From Colletotrichum lupini (lineage: Eukaryota > Ascomycota > Sordariomycetes > Glomerellales > Glomerellaceae), in contig NC_064681.1 in NCBI RefSeq assembly GCF_023278565.1, positions 4,712,001 to 4,776,000 of the forward strand: a DNA stretch of 64,000 nt, given 5' to 3'. A program made the position numbers and the translations under genes. Shown piece by piece: positions 35,701 to 48,165 of the stretch; position 1 is the first letter of the stretch, and each line of letters starts with the position of its first letter. Under the pieces are notes generated by a model that was given only the letters and a program-made list of their open reading frames with translations, did no database searches and was not told where the DNA came from.

Positions 35701-38536
35701 CTCTAGCTCGGGTACCGATTACTTATAAAGGGGGTAGTAAATAAGCTTCTCTCGGCCTCCCTTTACGAGCTCTATTTTATAATTATAACTATAGTATAGT
35801 ACTAACGTATCGCTCACTACTTTACTAAAGACGTCGGTCTAAGGCTTTAGTACTTCTAAAAGCTTTATAATAATAAGGTCTCAGGTTTTTTAATTATTAC
35901 TTTTTAGGGGGTCCTCTTATCCTATTTACTTATCCTTAATTATATAGTTTAGCTTATATAATAATATAAAGCTTAGCTCGACGTCCTCGCGCTTTAAGTT
36001 AGTCTTAAACGCTAGGGTACTAATAAAAGCGATATTAAGGGCGGTATTAGCTCCCTTATACTAAGTAGAGGTCTATGCGGGTTTAGTTTTTTTTAGAGGG
36101 GTTAATAGCGTATTAATAAGCGCGCGATTTATTTTCTAAGTATTTTTAGTATCGTTAAACTACTATATATATCGGTCTTATGAGCCCTATAATTAATAAA
36201 ATATCTTAGTAGGTTTAAGTAGTGCCCGCTTTTTTTATAGTTATTCGTCGTACTATACTATATTTATTTCAAATATCTCCTACCGTTACTTAGTATTAAT
36301 TTAGTATTATATATTAATAACCTTAGGGGTATATAGGTCCTCTATATCCTTAATAATAGTAAAGGGGGTATCTTATAGTAGTAGATCCTCGGGCTATATT
36401 AAGTACTTATAGCGCATATTTAAGTTAACTCTATAGTACTCGAACTACTTCCGCCCTAGGATTAGGTCGTAGCGCCCTATATTAAGTTAGAATAGGGGTA
36501 TTTTTAAGAGGACCTAGCGGTTAATATATAAGTTAGTAATTTATACTATACTAGCGTTTTCTAATTACTCATTATTAAATCCGGTAGTAGGGATAGGGCG
36601 TAGTAATTTACTAAATAGGGCTGTGCAGAATTTTTATAATAATAAGGTTCCGTAGTTATTTATAAATCTATACTTATTAACTCCCGTATTAAATAAGGCT
36701 TTTAAATAAATTCTATATTTATTAAATACTATTATAAGCTCGATCTCGAGAGGCTGCCCCCTTATAAAATCCTATAGGTTTATTAAATAAATTACTAATC
36801 TTCTATCTTTATACTTATCCCCTAGCTAGGAGGTTATTTATACTAAGGGGCTTAGTTTTCTAAGTCCGAGACGTATTACTTATTAGTAGCGTCTATAACT
36901 ATTATAATAGTATCTAGCTTCTTAGGATAGTCCCGGGAGACGTAGCTAGGCTTATTATAAACGAAATAGGCACCGCTATCCTTAAGCTTTTAATATAAAG
37001 CCTTAGGGATAGTCTTATAGCTTATAGTTTAGCTATAAGTATTTTACTTAGTAATACTACTACCTCTATTTCTTTTTCTAATAGGGGTAATATAAATAAG
37101 TATAGTACTCTTAGGGGCCCTATTACTAATTAACAGGGGCTATATTATATTAATAAGCTAAGTAACGTACTTAGTATACTTTTAAAAAGTCGCGTCCTTA
37201 TCTAAGTACTTCGAGATAGCCTAGTTCTAAAAATAGATTAGGAGCTTATTATAAAAGCGGCGCTTTTATTAAGACTTAGGGAGCTTATTAATATAAATAA
37301 GCTCTATAAAAATAGAGCGCTTTTAGTAAACGTCCTTAAGGGTAATAAAGAGGGCGTCTAGTTTTTAACTAGCGTCGTTTATTATAATAGGGCTAATATA
37401 AGCCGATTTAAGCTTATATAGTAGCTAGTTTATTATAATAATCTCGTTAGAAGCTAGTATAAAATAAATAAACTCTACCGTAGTACCGCCGACCTTATTA
37501 ATAACGTATTCTAAGTAGTATTTATTAGTACTAAAGTTCGCGTTCTTAAGGCGCTTTATAATACGCTAGAGCTAATAAAGGAACTTTAGCCCCTTATTAT
37601 CGTCGTTACTTATAAAAATAGAGACGTTAAGTATTTTAAATCTATAAGAGGGCTAGTATACCGAGGCTAGTATATTCTCGTAGTTACTTTATACCTCGAG
37701 TTTAGTAAGGCACTACTTTAGTATATAATAAGTATTATCTTTACGCTCGCTATTATTAATACTAGTTATAGAGCCGTTTTTTAGCTACTTAACGCGCTTA
37801 CTAAGCGCGGTATTAATACGAAGGGCGCGGTCTAACTACTTTTTAGTATTCTAAAGCTCTATAATAATAGTACGTATAACCTTAATATTTTCCTTAGTTA
37901 TTTTATAAAGCCGCTCGGTACTATTACTTAGCTAGCTAACTATAAAAATAAGTACTTATTTAAAGTAGTACTAAGTAATGCGCATCTTTAGCTAGCTCTC
38001 GACTTAGGCCTAGAGGGCGACGCCCTTATCCTAATTATATAAGTCCTAAATAAACTTAAAGTTAGTATTATATTACTTAGTATTACTAAAAAAACCCTCG
38101 TTACGAATCTAAATAGGGGACGCGAGCTCGTTATTAATATAATAAAAGTATTCGAGTCGATCGGCCTATATAATAAAAAATAAGAGTTATTTTACGAGCT
38201 AGTTAGAGAGGTCGACCTCGGGGTTAAATATAGGGAGTTCGGTATTTTTATTAGCGCCTATAACGCTCTAGCGCTACTTATATAAGTAGTAACCTTATTA
38301 AAAATTATCGGTATAAAGAGATATTTACCCTCCTCGGCTCTTATCTCGGATTATAGCGTTTAGTAAAGGGGGTATATATTTAAGGGGTATTAATTACTTT
38401 GCGTAATTAATTAGTTAGCTATTACTTAGCGTTGCGCTTTTTTTTAATAAGGGTAGCTATTTGCTATAATAAATTAAATAGGTTAAGATATTATCGTTCT
38501 ATTTTTAGAGAAGGAATTATAGTAAACGTTAAGTAG

Positions 38537-38748
38537 TATTATAAAAGGGAACTTAAGGTAGGTTAGAACGTTATTATATTAACCTAATAGACGTAACTTA
38601 ACGTAAAGAGAGAAAAAGTAGACTAGTAGGTAGAATCTGGGGCGCTGGGCTTTTAGGCCTAGCGGTCTAGTAGTTACGTAACCTATAGGGGGTCCGTTAG
38701 GTGCCTAAGGCCTAGGCGCCAAGGGGCCCAGTGCCCAGCGCCGTAACA
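38537..38748 (-). repeat. Right LTR of inner element (5' LTR in element orientation)
   Basis: 212 nt, same length as the left copy. The last 150 or so bases keep C/G (for example GGTGCC, CCCAGTGCCCAG) where the left copy has T/A. The first 50 show the reverse. Followed by ATTTT. Confidence 0.92.
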
Positions 38749-38753
38749 ATTTT

Positions 38754-41700
38754 ATAACTTTAGTAAACTTATTAAATTACTATTAGTAATACGTAGAGGG
38801 TGCTTAAGTACGCTAATAAAAAGGCCCGCTCGACTCTTATTATTAATAGCGATAATAATAAGGTAGCTATAAGCTCTTTTTACGCTATATTTTTGTTTTA
38901 TAACGACGCTATAATTACGTTATTTTATATTATCCGTAACGAAGTACGCTACTTAAATAATATTTTAGTTAGTATATAATTACCCCGCTTACGCTCCGTA
39001 TTCGTAGCTAATTATTTATAGATTCGTTAATAATAAGGAGATTATTTTTTTCGTAACGACCTTTAGGATAATAACTAGGGCGGCCTTTTTATATATAAGG
39101 GTAGTTTTTTTATAAATAAGGGCGGTCCTCTTGCGCATTATAAGGATTAAAAAAACGGTTCGTAATTAGTACGTTTACGCTACTTAGTTATAGCTATATA
39201 GCCCCCTTTTTTTTTTTATTAATAACTAGTTCGCTATGTTATTAAGCTTATTAAGAGCTAGGGCGCGCTATTTAATTAAAACTCGTTTTTTATATATACT
39301 AATTATCGCTACGTTTTCGATATACTTAGCTAGCTCTTATATATTTTTATTATTACTATATCCCTTTTACTAAATTAAGTATTATTACATCCTCTTTAGC
39401 CCTTTATATTATATAATATTTTTTATTTTATAAAATAGCTCCCTATTTATATTTTTAATAAATAAAGGCTTTTAAAGGGCTTTTTTATAATATTAATACG
39501 GCTTAAGTAAGGATATATAGAATATATTGTATATTTTATATTACGTTAGTATATTTAGTTAGTAAGCGACCCCTATTATTCTAATTATTAATTTAACTTT
39601 AAATAGGCCTAGATACTTATTAACTAATTTCTAACTAGGACGCTACTTATTAATATTCTTTTTTAATAATAATACTTAGTTACTTACTTTATATAATATA
39701 TTTATCCTAGCTTTATTAGTTTATTATTTATATATCTTATATACCTTTTATATAAGGGGTTATAGAGCTTTTTAATTAGCTTATAATCGGGCCGTACGCT
39801 CCTTAGCTAAAATATTTTATATACTATCTCGAGCCCTTATTAAGATCGATATAGGGTACGTAAATAAGAACCTAAGTAGGGCCTTAATAAGCACTTTATA
39901 AATTACTAAGTACTAAGCGTTATTATATATAAACTTAGCTAAGTAAAGATATTATACCTAATTTAATTAATCTTAAGTATAGAAATAATAAAAGTACTAT
40001 TCTAAGTATTAGTTTTATTATTTTATTTAACCGTTCGTTTATAAATAGAATGCAGTACTAAGACGCCTTTTTATTACTAAGAAGTAGTAGAGATAAGTTT
40101 AAAACTTATTTATAAATAACGACCCTTTATTAAAAACGATCCCTCTAAGTATTTTAAACTTAGTAAAGATTTTTATAAATAGGAGGTCTACGAATCCCTA
40201 GGCTATAAGGGTCGTCCTCGTAGTAATATAAACGTTATATTTCGTAAATCGGTCTATTATAATAAGTACTACGTCGCAGGGGCGCTTTTTAATTAGCGTA
40301 GTTAATATAAATAAGCCCGTAATAAAGTTTAGTAATATTTTTTACTATAGCCTAACCGGGGTAGGTAGGGGGTATAATAAGCTATATAGCTTATAATAAC
40401 GAGGCTTCGTTTATTAGTATATTATATAAGTATTAACATAATTTTTTATATTCTTACTTACTCTATTTTAATAATAGTAGCGTTTTAGTAGCGCTATTAT
40501 TTATTTTATATTATAATATCTTATTATAAGTATATCGTAATATATTTTAATAACCTCCCTCCTTAGCCCCTTATATAGTAGTATATAAGCATAGTTATTA
40601 TAATATAATAGCCCTTTTAAGTCGTATACCTAGCTCTATTATTACTTTTTCTTAACTAAATAAGGCCGTTAGTTTTTTTTAGTTTATTACTTATTTTTTA
40701 TAAAAGCGTCTTTTTATTAAGCGGCCCATAGTTAACTTATTATTAATAACCCCTCTTTATTAACTACTATTTTAAGTACTCTTATTATATCGGAGTCCTA
40801 TAGAACGAGTAGCTCGCGATTTATAGTTTTAATAATAGGCTTAAGTAGCTCTTTAAGTACTATATTATAACTTTAATACCCTAGGCTCGTAGCCCCGTTA
40901 TACCTCTCGAAATACTCCTTAGAGTTCTTTTAAACTAGAGCTCTTAATCTCTTTTATTTATTTTTTTATATTATTACTAGTTCTATTTTTAAAATACTTA
41001 TTATCCCTTTTACTTAGGAGCCGCTCCTATAGCTCGTTTTTATATACTTAATTACTATAACTTTAAGGGGCTCTTATATATTTTTAGTATTATAAAAGTC
41101 TTCTCTTATTTTTGATAATAGCTCCTCCGCTCCGCTATTATTATTATTTTTATTATAATTAGGTTTTTATAATAGTTTATTTATTAAGTTCTTTATATTT
41201 AGCTTAAACTTAATTTTAATATTAAACGTTACGAGTTTATTTAGTTAGTATAACTATTTCCCGTTTAGTCTTTTTTTTATATTTAAGAACTATAAGTTAA
41301 AATAATCTATAAATATTACGACTTAATCTTAATTATAAGTAAGGTAGTATTATTAGTTCTTTAGTAAGTTTACGATAACTAGTAGCTTTATATTTTTTAT
41401 ACTATAGCGGCTCTCCGTATTTATTAATTTCCTTAACCTATAAGTAATTAGGTACTAATTATTTTTAAATAATTACGTAATTATTAAGCCGATAGCTCGA
41501 GCCGAAGCGTTTATTTATAACTATATAAATAGGGTAAGGTCGAAATATTATAATATTAGCGCGTTAGTAAATACTATTAGTAGCCTTTTAAATAACTCTA
41601 TAATAAGTATTAATAGCTCTAACTATCCCGGTTTTATTTTCCTTAGTAAGTTTATTAAAAGTATTATTATTTTAGCGTAGTTACTAATAAATCTATAATA

Positions 41701-44589
41701 GAACGCTATAAATTTAAGGAACGTTTATATATTTTTAACGCTTTTGGGAAGTAGCTAATTTGTTATAGTTTTAATACGCGCGGGTTTTATTTTTACGCTT
41801 TTATTAAATACGATATACCCTAGGAATCCTATACGTAATATATAGAACTCGTATTTATTATTATTTAGATATAGGTTCTATTATTATAGTCTTTATAATA
41901 CGCTGCGTACGTGCTTTTTATATATTACGTAGTTATTATTATATATTAGGATATTATTTAGGTATACGATATAGACGGTATTAACTAGGCCGCTTAGAAC
42001 GTTATTAATATATACTTAAAAAGTCGTAGGTGCGTTAGTTAGCCCAAAAGGTATAACTAAGTACTCGAACTACCCGTATTTAGTATAAAAAGCCGTTTTT
42101 TACTTATTGCCCTTAGTTATACGTATACGGTAGTACGCGTTTTTAAGGTCTAGTTTTATAAAAATAGAGGTATTAAATAGTTTATTTAGTATTTCTTTAA
42201 TTAGCGGTAGCGGCGTTCTATTTTTTTATATAATCTTATTAATTACTCTATAATTAACATAAAGTCGTAACTCTCTTCTTTTTTTAAGTATAAAAAGGAT
42301 AAGTACTTTTACTAGGCTTATAAAGGGGCATATTTAGTCCCTAGCCTCTGCTTTTATTAAATAGTCGCGCAGAATCTTAAGCTTATAGTTTAATAATAAG
42401 TAAATAGGTCCTTAGGAAATAGGCGCCGCGTCGTTTAGCTTAATATAATAATCGTATAGTACTCTATTTAATAGCGAAATAGCTTTTTTTTTTAAAAATA
42501 AGTTATTAAAATCTTAGTAACGTAGCTTTTAGTCCTCGGCTATACTTATTAATATTACGTTACTATTTATAACTAAGTTAATTACGATATACGTAAGTAT
42601 TACTAAAACTAAGTTATTTAGTAGCCCCTTTTTTAAGGTATCTAAGTAGATATATCGTTTATAAATTAGATATTATTACTTTTTTTATTTTTAACTAATT
42701 AGCGGGTCGATATTTTCTAGCTAAGGGAAACTAAGGATAAGTATAAGCGCTATAATATTAGTTATTATAAAGCGATATAACTATATTTCCGTTACGTAGT
42801 TATTATTAGTAATTTAAAGCTATAAGTAGTAGCTTCTTAGCGTCTCTATTTATTTATTTTTTATGTTTACTAGCTATAGTAATAAGTAAATTTATAAATT
42901 AGCGTTAAAGCTATTAAATAAACCGATACTAACTACGTTCTTTTTTATTCCTAAATTAATAAGGGCGCTTAGCTTTTTTTATATATAGTTTAAGTATATA
43001 TAAGTCGGGACGTTTAAGCGCCGCCCTTATTAATCGCTAGCTACTCTTTTTATTAAAATAGTATTTAAGCTCGTTATTAATCTACGCTACTTAGTTAGGG
43101 CGAGGTTTTATTAATAGCTAGCGGCCTTATACCCCTTTTAATTATATTTATAATATATAACGCTCGGGTAGCTATTAGTAAAGTACCTAGTTTTACCGTA
43201 GTTATAGTACTATTAATACTACTCTTACGGTTATAAATAATCCCTTATAATATAGCTAGTCTTTTTATAATTATAATACGTAGTATTCTTATTAAGCGAG
43301 TTATAGCATATTCCTTATATATTTAACTTATTAGCGCCCCGGTATTTTCTTACTAGCTCGTTCGAGTTTAAGTTAGAATATTACTTAGGGGACGTTTATA
43401 GGCTCCTTATTAATAATAAGGATTATTTAATACGTTTTACTAGCGATATTAGTTATAAATAAGTCTATAAAAGTTTTATTTATAATATTATTATAAAGTA
43501 TAGTTCGGGCTATAGCGTATTTATTAGTATAGAGATCTTCTATTTTTTTATTAAGATATATTTTAGTTCTATCTCGAGCTTATTAATATAGCTAACGAAC
43601 TCGTTAACTTTCTCTTTTTAACTTTATAAGGCGCTATTTAGTTATATACTTATTATTATTTTTTAACTAGCGGGATTAAATAGGTTATTTTATAAAAAAG
43701 TCTTTAGTTTTTTTTATATAACCTAGTTTATTATAAACCTAGGGGTCCTTTAGTAATTAAAAATATAGTATATTTAAGAAGTTTTTATATTACTACTTAA
43801 GTAACTAACTATATATACTACTTTATTACGGTCTATTTTTATTTATTAAGCTTATAGGTCAAAGCAATAGTAATAGTTAAAGAGGAAGCTCTATAAATCC
43901 TATATTAATTTATTAATATATAATAAGTTAAGGAGGGATAGCGGCTTAAATATAAACGTTCTATTTATAGCGCTTATTTAAGTTAAGAAGGAGCTAGTAA
44001 ATAGGGGCTTAAGTAGTACGAACTCGTCGCTTTATTATTACTTAAGCAGCGCTTTAAGTACGGCTTTATTTATTAAACTATTTTTAATTTAGGGGTTTAT
44101 ATTTTTATTTATATTAAAGTTAACGTCCGAGGTTATTATAACTAAGACCGTAGCCCTTAGCGCGGGGGCCGGGCTATTTAAAAAGCTCTATAAACGTTTT
44201 AAATCTACTCGTTTTCTATATAAGCGCTTTTTATACGTTATAATAAGGATTTTTTTTTTTAATTATCGTTTTTATTCTTATAATTTCATTAGCTTATTAT
44301 TTATCGTTCGGTTCAAGTATTAGTAAGTAAGGGTAAGAGGTTCGCTATTTTATTTAAAATTCGTTAATATTCTTAGTAATATAGTCTTTTTATATTATTA
44401 TTATATTATTTATTTTATTACGCTTCGTTCTTATATTATTTACTAAGGAGGAGGCGACTTTAGGGGGTTTAATAAAAAAAAGTTATTTTTTTATTATTAT
44501 AGCGCTAACTACGCTCTTTTATTACGTCTCGTTCTTATTAATATTTTAAGCTTCTAACCTAGTCCCTTTTATAAATAAAGATTTTAAAT
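38754..44589 (-). pseudogene. Main internal region of outer Gypsy element: decayed gag and pol
   Basis: Read on the minus strand, the order is gag zinc knuckles then reverse transcriptase. Two CCHC knuckles at about 43240-43280 and 43183-43209 now read YYNYKKTSYIIRDY and YYNYGKTRY, with Cys changed to Tyr by G-to-A. The reverse transcriptase active site is YLNN at 41953-41964 instead of YLDD, followed by ILIY, then KKHVRSVL and a further stretch with KYEFYILRIGFLGYIV, the typical Gypsy order. Integrase should lie in 39-40.8 kb but I did not read it reliably. Stops are frequent throughout. Confidence 0.8.
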
Positions 44590-44798
44590 TATTAATAAGT
44601 ATATAATATAAAGAAAAAGCTTATAAAAGCTAATTATTATTAAGGTCTAAAAAAGGAATTATTAAAATCTGCCCTTCCCTCGAGGTATACTACTAGCGCT
44701 CTATATATACTTAAGCTGCTCCTTTGTTACTTAGTCCCCCTCTTTATGCCCCCTGAGCTATCCCTTAACCGACGAGGCCTGACCGGCGAGGCCTGACA
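44590..44798 (-). repeat. Right LTR of outer element (5' LTR in element orientation)
   Basis: 209 nt. The last 130 or so bases keep GC-rich sequence including a tandem GACGAGGCCTGAC/GGCGAGGCCTGAC motif, while the inward part is heavily AT-shifted. Followed by CTTGG. Confidence 0.93.
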
Positions 44799-44803
44799 CT
44801 TGG

Positions 44804-46350
44804 CTTATCTACATGTTCCAGTCATGCTGTATTAACAATGATGAACCTGTTTTGGTAATCGACGGTCGGATGAAGCGGATTATCCTAATTTGCACCCTGA
44901 TGTATTGTTAGTGTGCTCGGAGAGAATGCGCTCGGAAATCTGTAGGAGCCGGAGGATGCACACTTCTTCTTTTGCGGCATATTAGACTTTGCTGTCTAAT
45001 ATGGAAAAGGCCCGATCAGGTTGGATCAAAGTACGATATCGGCCTTCGGATCCGCAACTCGCCGTAAATGCCTCCACAGACAAGAAATGGCCTCAGCTAC
45101 AAGTTCGTGATGTGAGATGCATGCACTACCTTAGTATCGGGTCATAGATGACCGCGAGCTAGCTGTCATCGCACGAACATTCGCCGCGGATGCAGACCTA
45201 GTCAGCCCCATACGTCAGCGTGAAAGATTGCGATGGCGCGATAGCGTATTGATCATGGAGGTGAAGTCTCAAGGGCTGCACCGCTGGTGGAAACAGTACT
45301 TCGTCAGTTTCCCGCGGATAATGGATGTTTATCGAGTCGATATCGCGTGGGACAGCTCGACCGAGATCATTCAGGCTAGCATCTATGACGTTGGTCCCCT
45401 CTATAGTGTGTATGTAGGCCTTGGATTCCATGTGTGCGATTTGAAAGTAAACAACAACATACGCTGAGGGGGAAAACGCTCGAAAATCTTCCAAAGTTTG
45501 ATTGCTGCGCTGGACCTCCCAGTCGCAATGCTTTCATGCATCTAGACTCTGTCGGGAAACTCCTCACTTGGAATCCTACATGCACAAATCACCTTGAACG
45601 TTCTTAAGCATCAATGTCGAATGTAGGGGTTGGAAACTCAGCTAAAACGGACGGCCAATTACTCTCGAGGATAACTACTCTCTCCAGGTCAATGCAAGAA
45701 GGTTCCTAGACAACTCTAATCCTTAGAACCAAGGTTTCTTCTTCTTCTTTTTTTTCTTTTCCTTTTTCTTAAAAGTTTCCCTACCTAGGCAAATAGGGTC
45801 CATCAATTCGCGATGCTTTTTGCTGTCGTCACAAATACTACCGAACGGGACCAATATCCCGACGTATGGAATCAGGATGTGCGCGATATGCGGGGTTTCG
45901 GGGAAGCGATCAGCAGTAGGGCAGGTTGGCTAGCCGGGCAGTCTTGGTGACGGAGGGTTGCAGGCCCTGGACGGAAGGAATCCTTACCTGTTGTCAAGTG
46001 CGTGACTGGATTGGTGCATATTTGAAGAAATTGGCCGAGTTATGCAGTCTTCGCTCGATTTTGGCAAACTTCCAATGTAAATCCCCAAGATCTATTGACG
46101 AGCTGGGAGATGATTGAAGTGCCGTCTTCGTGATCTCGGGGTAACAAATGGACTTCGGCGTATCATCGATGGCGAGAGCAGGCGCTAGCAGGAGCAACTA
46201 AGTGCATCGCAGCTGCAGATGATGAGGGATGAATCGTGGATGAAGCGATACTGACCAGACTTGAAGTGATATAAATTGCAGTCGACTTTTGGTTAATGCC
46301 GCTGAATTATACAGTAGCCACATGAACTCGATGCTCGAGATCACCATATC
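44804..46350. other. Non-coding flank right of the transposon block
   Basis: Composition returns to normal immediately after the target duplication. No supported gene. A minus-strand frame at 45198-45494 begins with TTG and is unrecognised. A pyrimidine-rich tract lies at 45736-45771. A TATA box at 46270-46275 belongs to the exo-polygalacturonase gene. Confidence 0.5.
46270..46275 (+). promoter_or_regulatory. TATA box of the exo-polygalacturonase gene
   Basis: TATAAA lies 81 nt upstream of the ATG at 46351. Confidence 0.5.
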
Positions 46351-47875
46351 ATGGCTTCATTCGCTCCAACGACTTTCAAGCTGCTCTTCATCCTACTTTT
46401 TGGATTCATCAATGTCACCAAAGCCGCCGGAATTGCAGTTACCGATGTTCTAGGACGACCTCAATGTACTGTGTTTGCCAATGGCGACCAAGTCAGCGAC
46501 GTGGACAATATCTTGGAAGCATTCAATATCTGCGGGACATCTGGAACCATCATCTTTCCTGAGGATGAGAACTACTGGATTGATCGAAAGCTTAACCCCA
46601 TCGTCCATGACGTGAACATCCAATGGCGGGGAGAATGGACTGTAAAAAGATAACGCCCAAGCCCGAGTTCATCACTTCCGTCCAAAGCTGACCTTGATAG
46701 TTTTCGGACAACATTGATTTCTGGAGATCCGATGGGTATTTTATTTTCTTTCAAAATCACCGCGCTGGCTTCGTGTTGTCAGGGGATGGCATCCATATCA
46801 ATGGTCATGGAACTGGCGGTATCCACGGAAACGGAGACGCATGGTATACCGCTGAAAAGGGTACAACAGTTGAAGGCCGTCCTATGGTATTGATTCCAAA
46901 TTTACCACGGTAATCACTGAATAAGGTACTGAGCTAATGTTTCTTGTTAGCCATTCGTGCTCTGGAACGTCAGCGATGTGACAGTCAAGAATTTCTACAT
47001 CAGGCAGCCCCAGTTCTGGGCCTACAACATCATGAACGGAACGGACATGTATTTCGAGAATATATCTGTCAATGCTACTTCTACAAAGGCACCCTCGAGA
47101 TATAATTGGGTTCAAAATACGGATGGCTTTGGTAGGTGGCGATTATGCTGAGATGATCTATGTGAAGTACTGACGAGAATTATGCAGACACCATGGATGT
47201 AAAGAATGTTCGTGTCAAGGGCTTCAACTACACCGGCGGAGATGACTGCGTTGCCATCAAACCCCGCTCGTACAACGTAACCTTGGAAGGCGTTACCTGC
47301 AATGGTGGTAACGGCATTGCGATTGGAAGCTTGGGTCAGTATCTCGAGGACTCAAGCGTGGAGGACATTGCCATGGACGACTTAACGGTGGGCACGACAT
47401 GTCCATAGCCCTTTCAAACTCCATGACTAAAATAAAGCCTCAGCTCAAACGGGGACCGGTGGATCTGCGCTACGGAATTTATCTCAAAACATGGATCGGC
47501 GAACTTGTGCCTCAAGATGACTATGAAAGCGCAGGAGAATCCCGTGGCGGTGGCTGGGGTCGAATTCACAACGTAATCTTCTCGAACGTTCAGTATGAGA
47601 GGGTTAATAATGCCCCTTCATTTTACCAAAACAATGGTGATAACGGCTCATTCGCTGGGACCAGTAACATGGAAATATCCAATGTCGTCTTCGCTAACAT
47701 CACCGGGACGCTCTCTGGAGCGACCAACCGGGTCAGCCTGACTTGTAGCCAGAGGTTTCCTTGTCACGATATCAGTTTTCGGAATGTTGATCTGATCGCT
47801 GGCAATGGCACAACTACTAGCTGTACAGGCCGGTGGACATTGGCCGATACCGTGTCCGGACTGCCGGGGTGTTGA
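46351..47875 (+). CDS. GH28 exo-polygalacturonase, secreted
   Basis: Five exons (46351-46641, 46701-46886, 46951-47131, 47188-47387, 47444-47875) give 429 residues. The introns are 56-64 nt; the last uses a GTGGGC donor, a TGACTAA branch and CAG. All joins keep frame. A signal peptide spans residues 1 to about 25. GH28 motifs are present: NTD at 215-217 and GGDDC with Asp238/Asp239. The third motif is GGNGIAIGSLG with Asn261 where endo-polygalacturonases have the catalytic-site His. The last motif is YLKTWIG instead of RIK. Both differences fit my memory of the fungal exo-polygalacturonase subgroup. Many N-glycosylation sites. The enzyme would release galacturonic acid from pectin ends in plant wall breakdown. 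It is the first gene right of the transposon block. Confidence 0.87.
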
Positions 47876-48165
47876 GAGATGACTGCCGGCCATGTTGTCT
47901 CGCGCGACATCAATATCATACTGTACGCAGCTTAGGTATGTTCTGAAGCTCCTTTGATCATGTCATATCGTACAATCTCAAAGCCCTCTTTGCCAAATTG
48001 ACTTAATGAGGCTGACTCCATATTCCTTGTCGAAGCCCCATGACCTTTGTGATAACATCGCTTTCTTTATCGAACAAACCATAATCCAACCCTATTTAAT
48101 TCATGCCTGCTGAGTGTCTGAGAGTATTTAAAAAGCTCGCATCGCAATCCGTTATCCACGGCTGA

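Larger units (their letters stand above)
32454..38748 (-). mobile_element. Nested inner LTR retrotransposon (Ty3/Gypsy, minus strand), RIP-degraded
   Basis: A 6295-bp element inserted into the outer one. LTRs of exactly 212 nt lie at 32454-32665 and 38537-38748, with inferred ends TGTTA...TAACA. The flanks show ATTTT at 32450-32454 and 38749-38753, a probable target duplication whose last T coincides with the first LTR base. A purine tract (GGAGGGGGGG on the minus strand, plus-strand 32669-32678) lies just inside the left LTR, so the element runs on the minus strand. Read that way, reverse transcriptase (YLDD at 35302-35313) precedes integrase (33778-33909), the Gypsy order. Stops and missing CA/TG show RIP. 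The element is dead. Confidence 0.92.
31153..44798 (-). mobile_element. Outer LTR retrotransposon (Ty3/Gypsy, minus strand), RIP-degraded, interrupted by a second element
   Basis: Direct repeats of exactly 209 nt at 31153-31361 and 44590-44798 are the LTRs. Their ends are TGTCA...TGACA where unmutated. The 5-bp target duplication CTTGG is intact at 31148-31152 and 44799-44803. Removing the nested insertion leaves about 7.3 kb, a normal Gypsy size. Orientation is minus: a purine tract (AGGGGAGGGA on the minus strand, plus-strand 31368-31377) lies just inside the left LTR, and decayed gag zinc knuckles (43183-43280) precede the reverse transcriptase (about 41760-41970) when read on the minus strand. 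The body is AT-rich, full of stops, nearly free of CA/TG dinucleotides but with CG retained, the mark of repeat-induced point mutation. No coding capacity remains. Confidence 0.93.

Noticed and set aside
45198..45494. 98-codon minus-strand frame right of the transposon block
   Set aside because: It begins with TTG. The internal ATG version is only 78 residues, unrecognised and lacks promoter or splice support.
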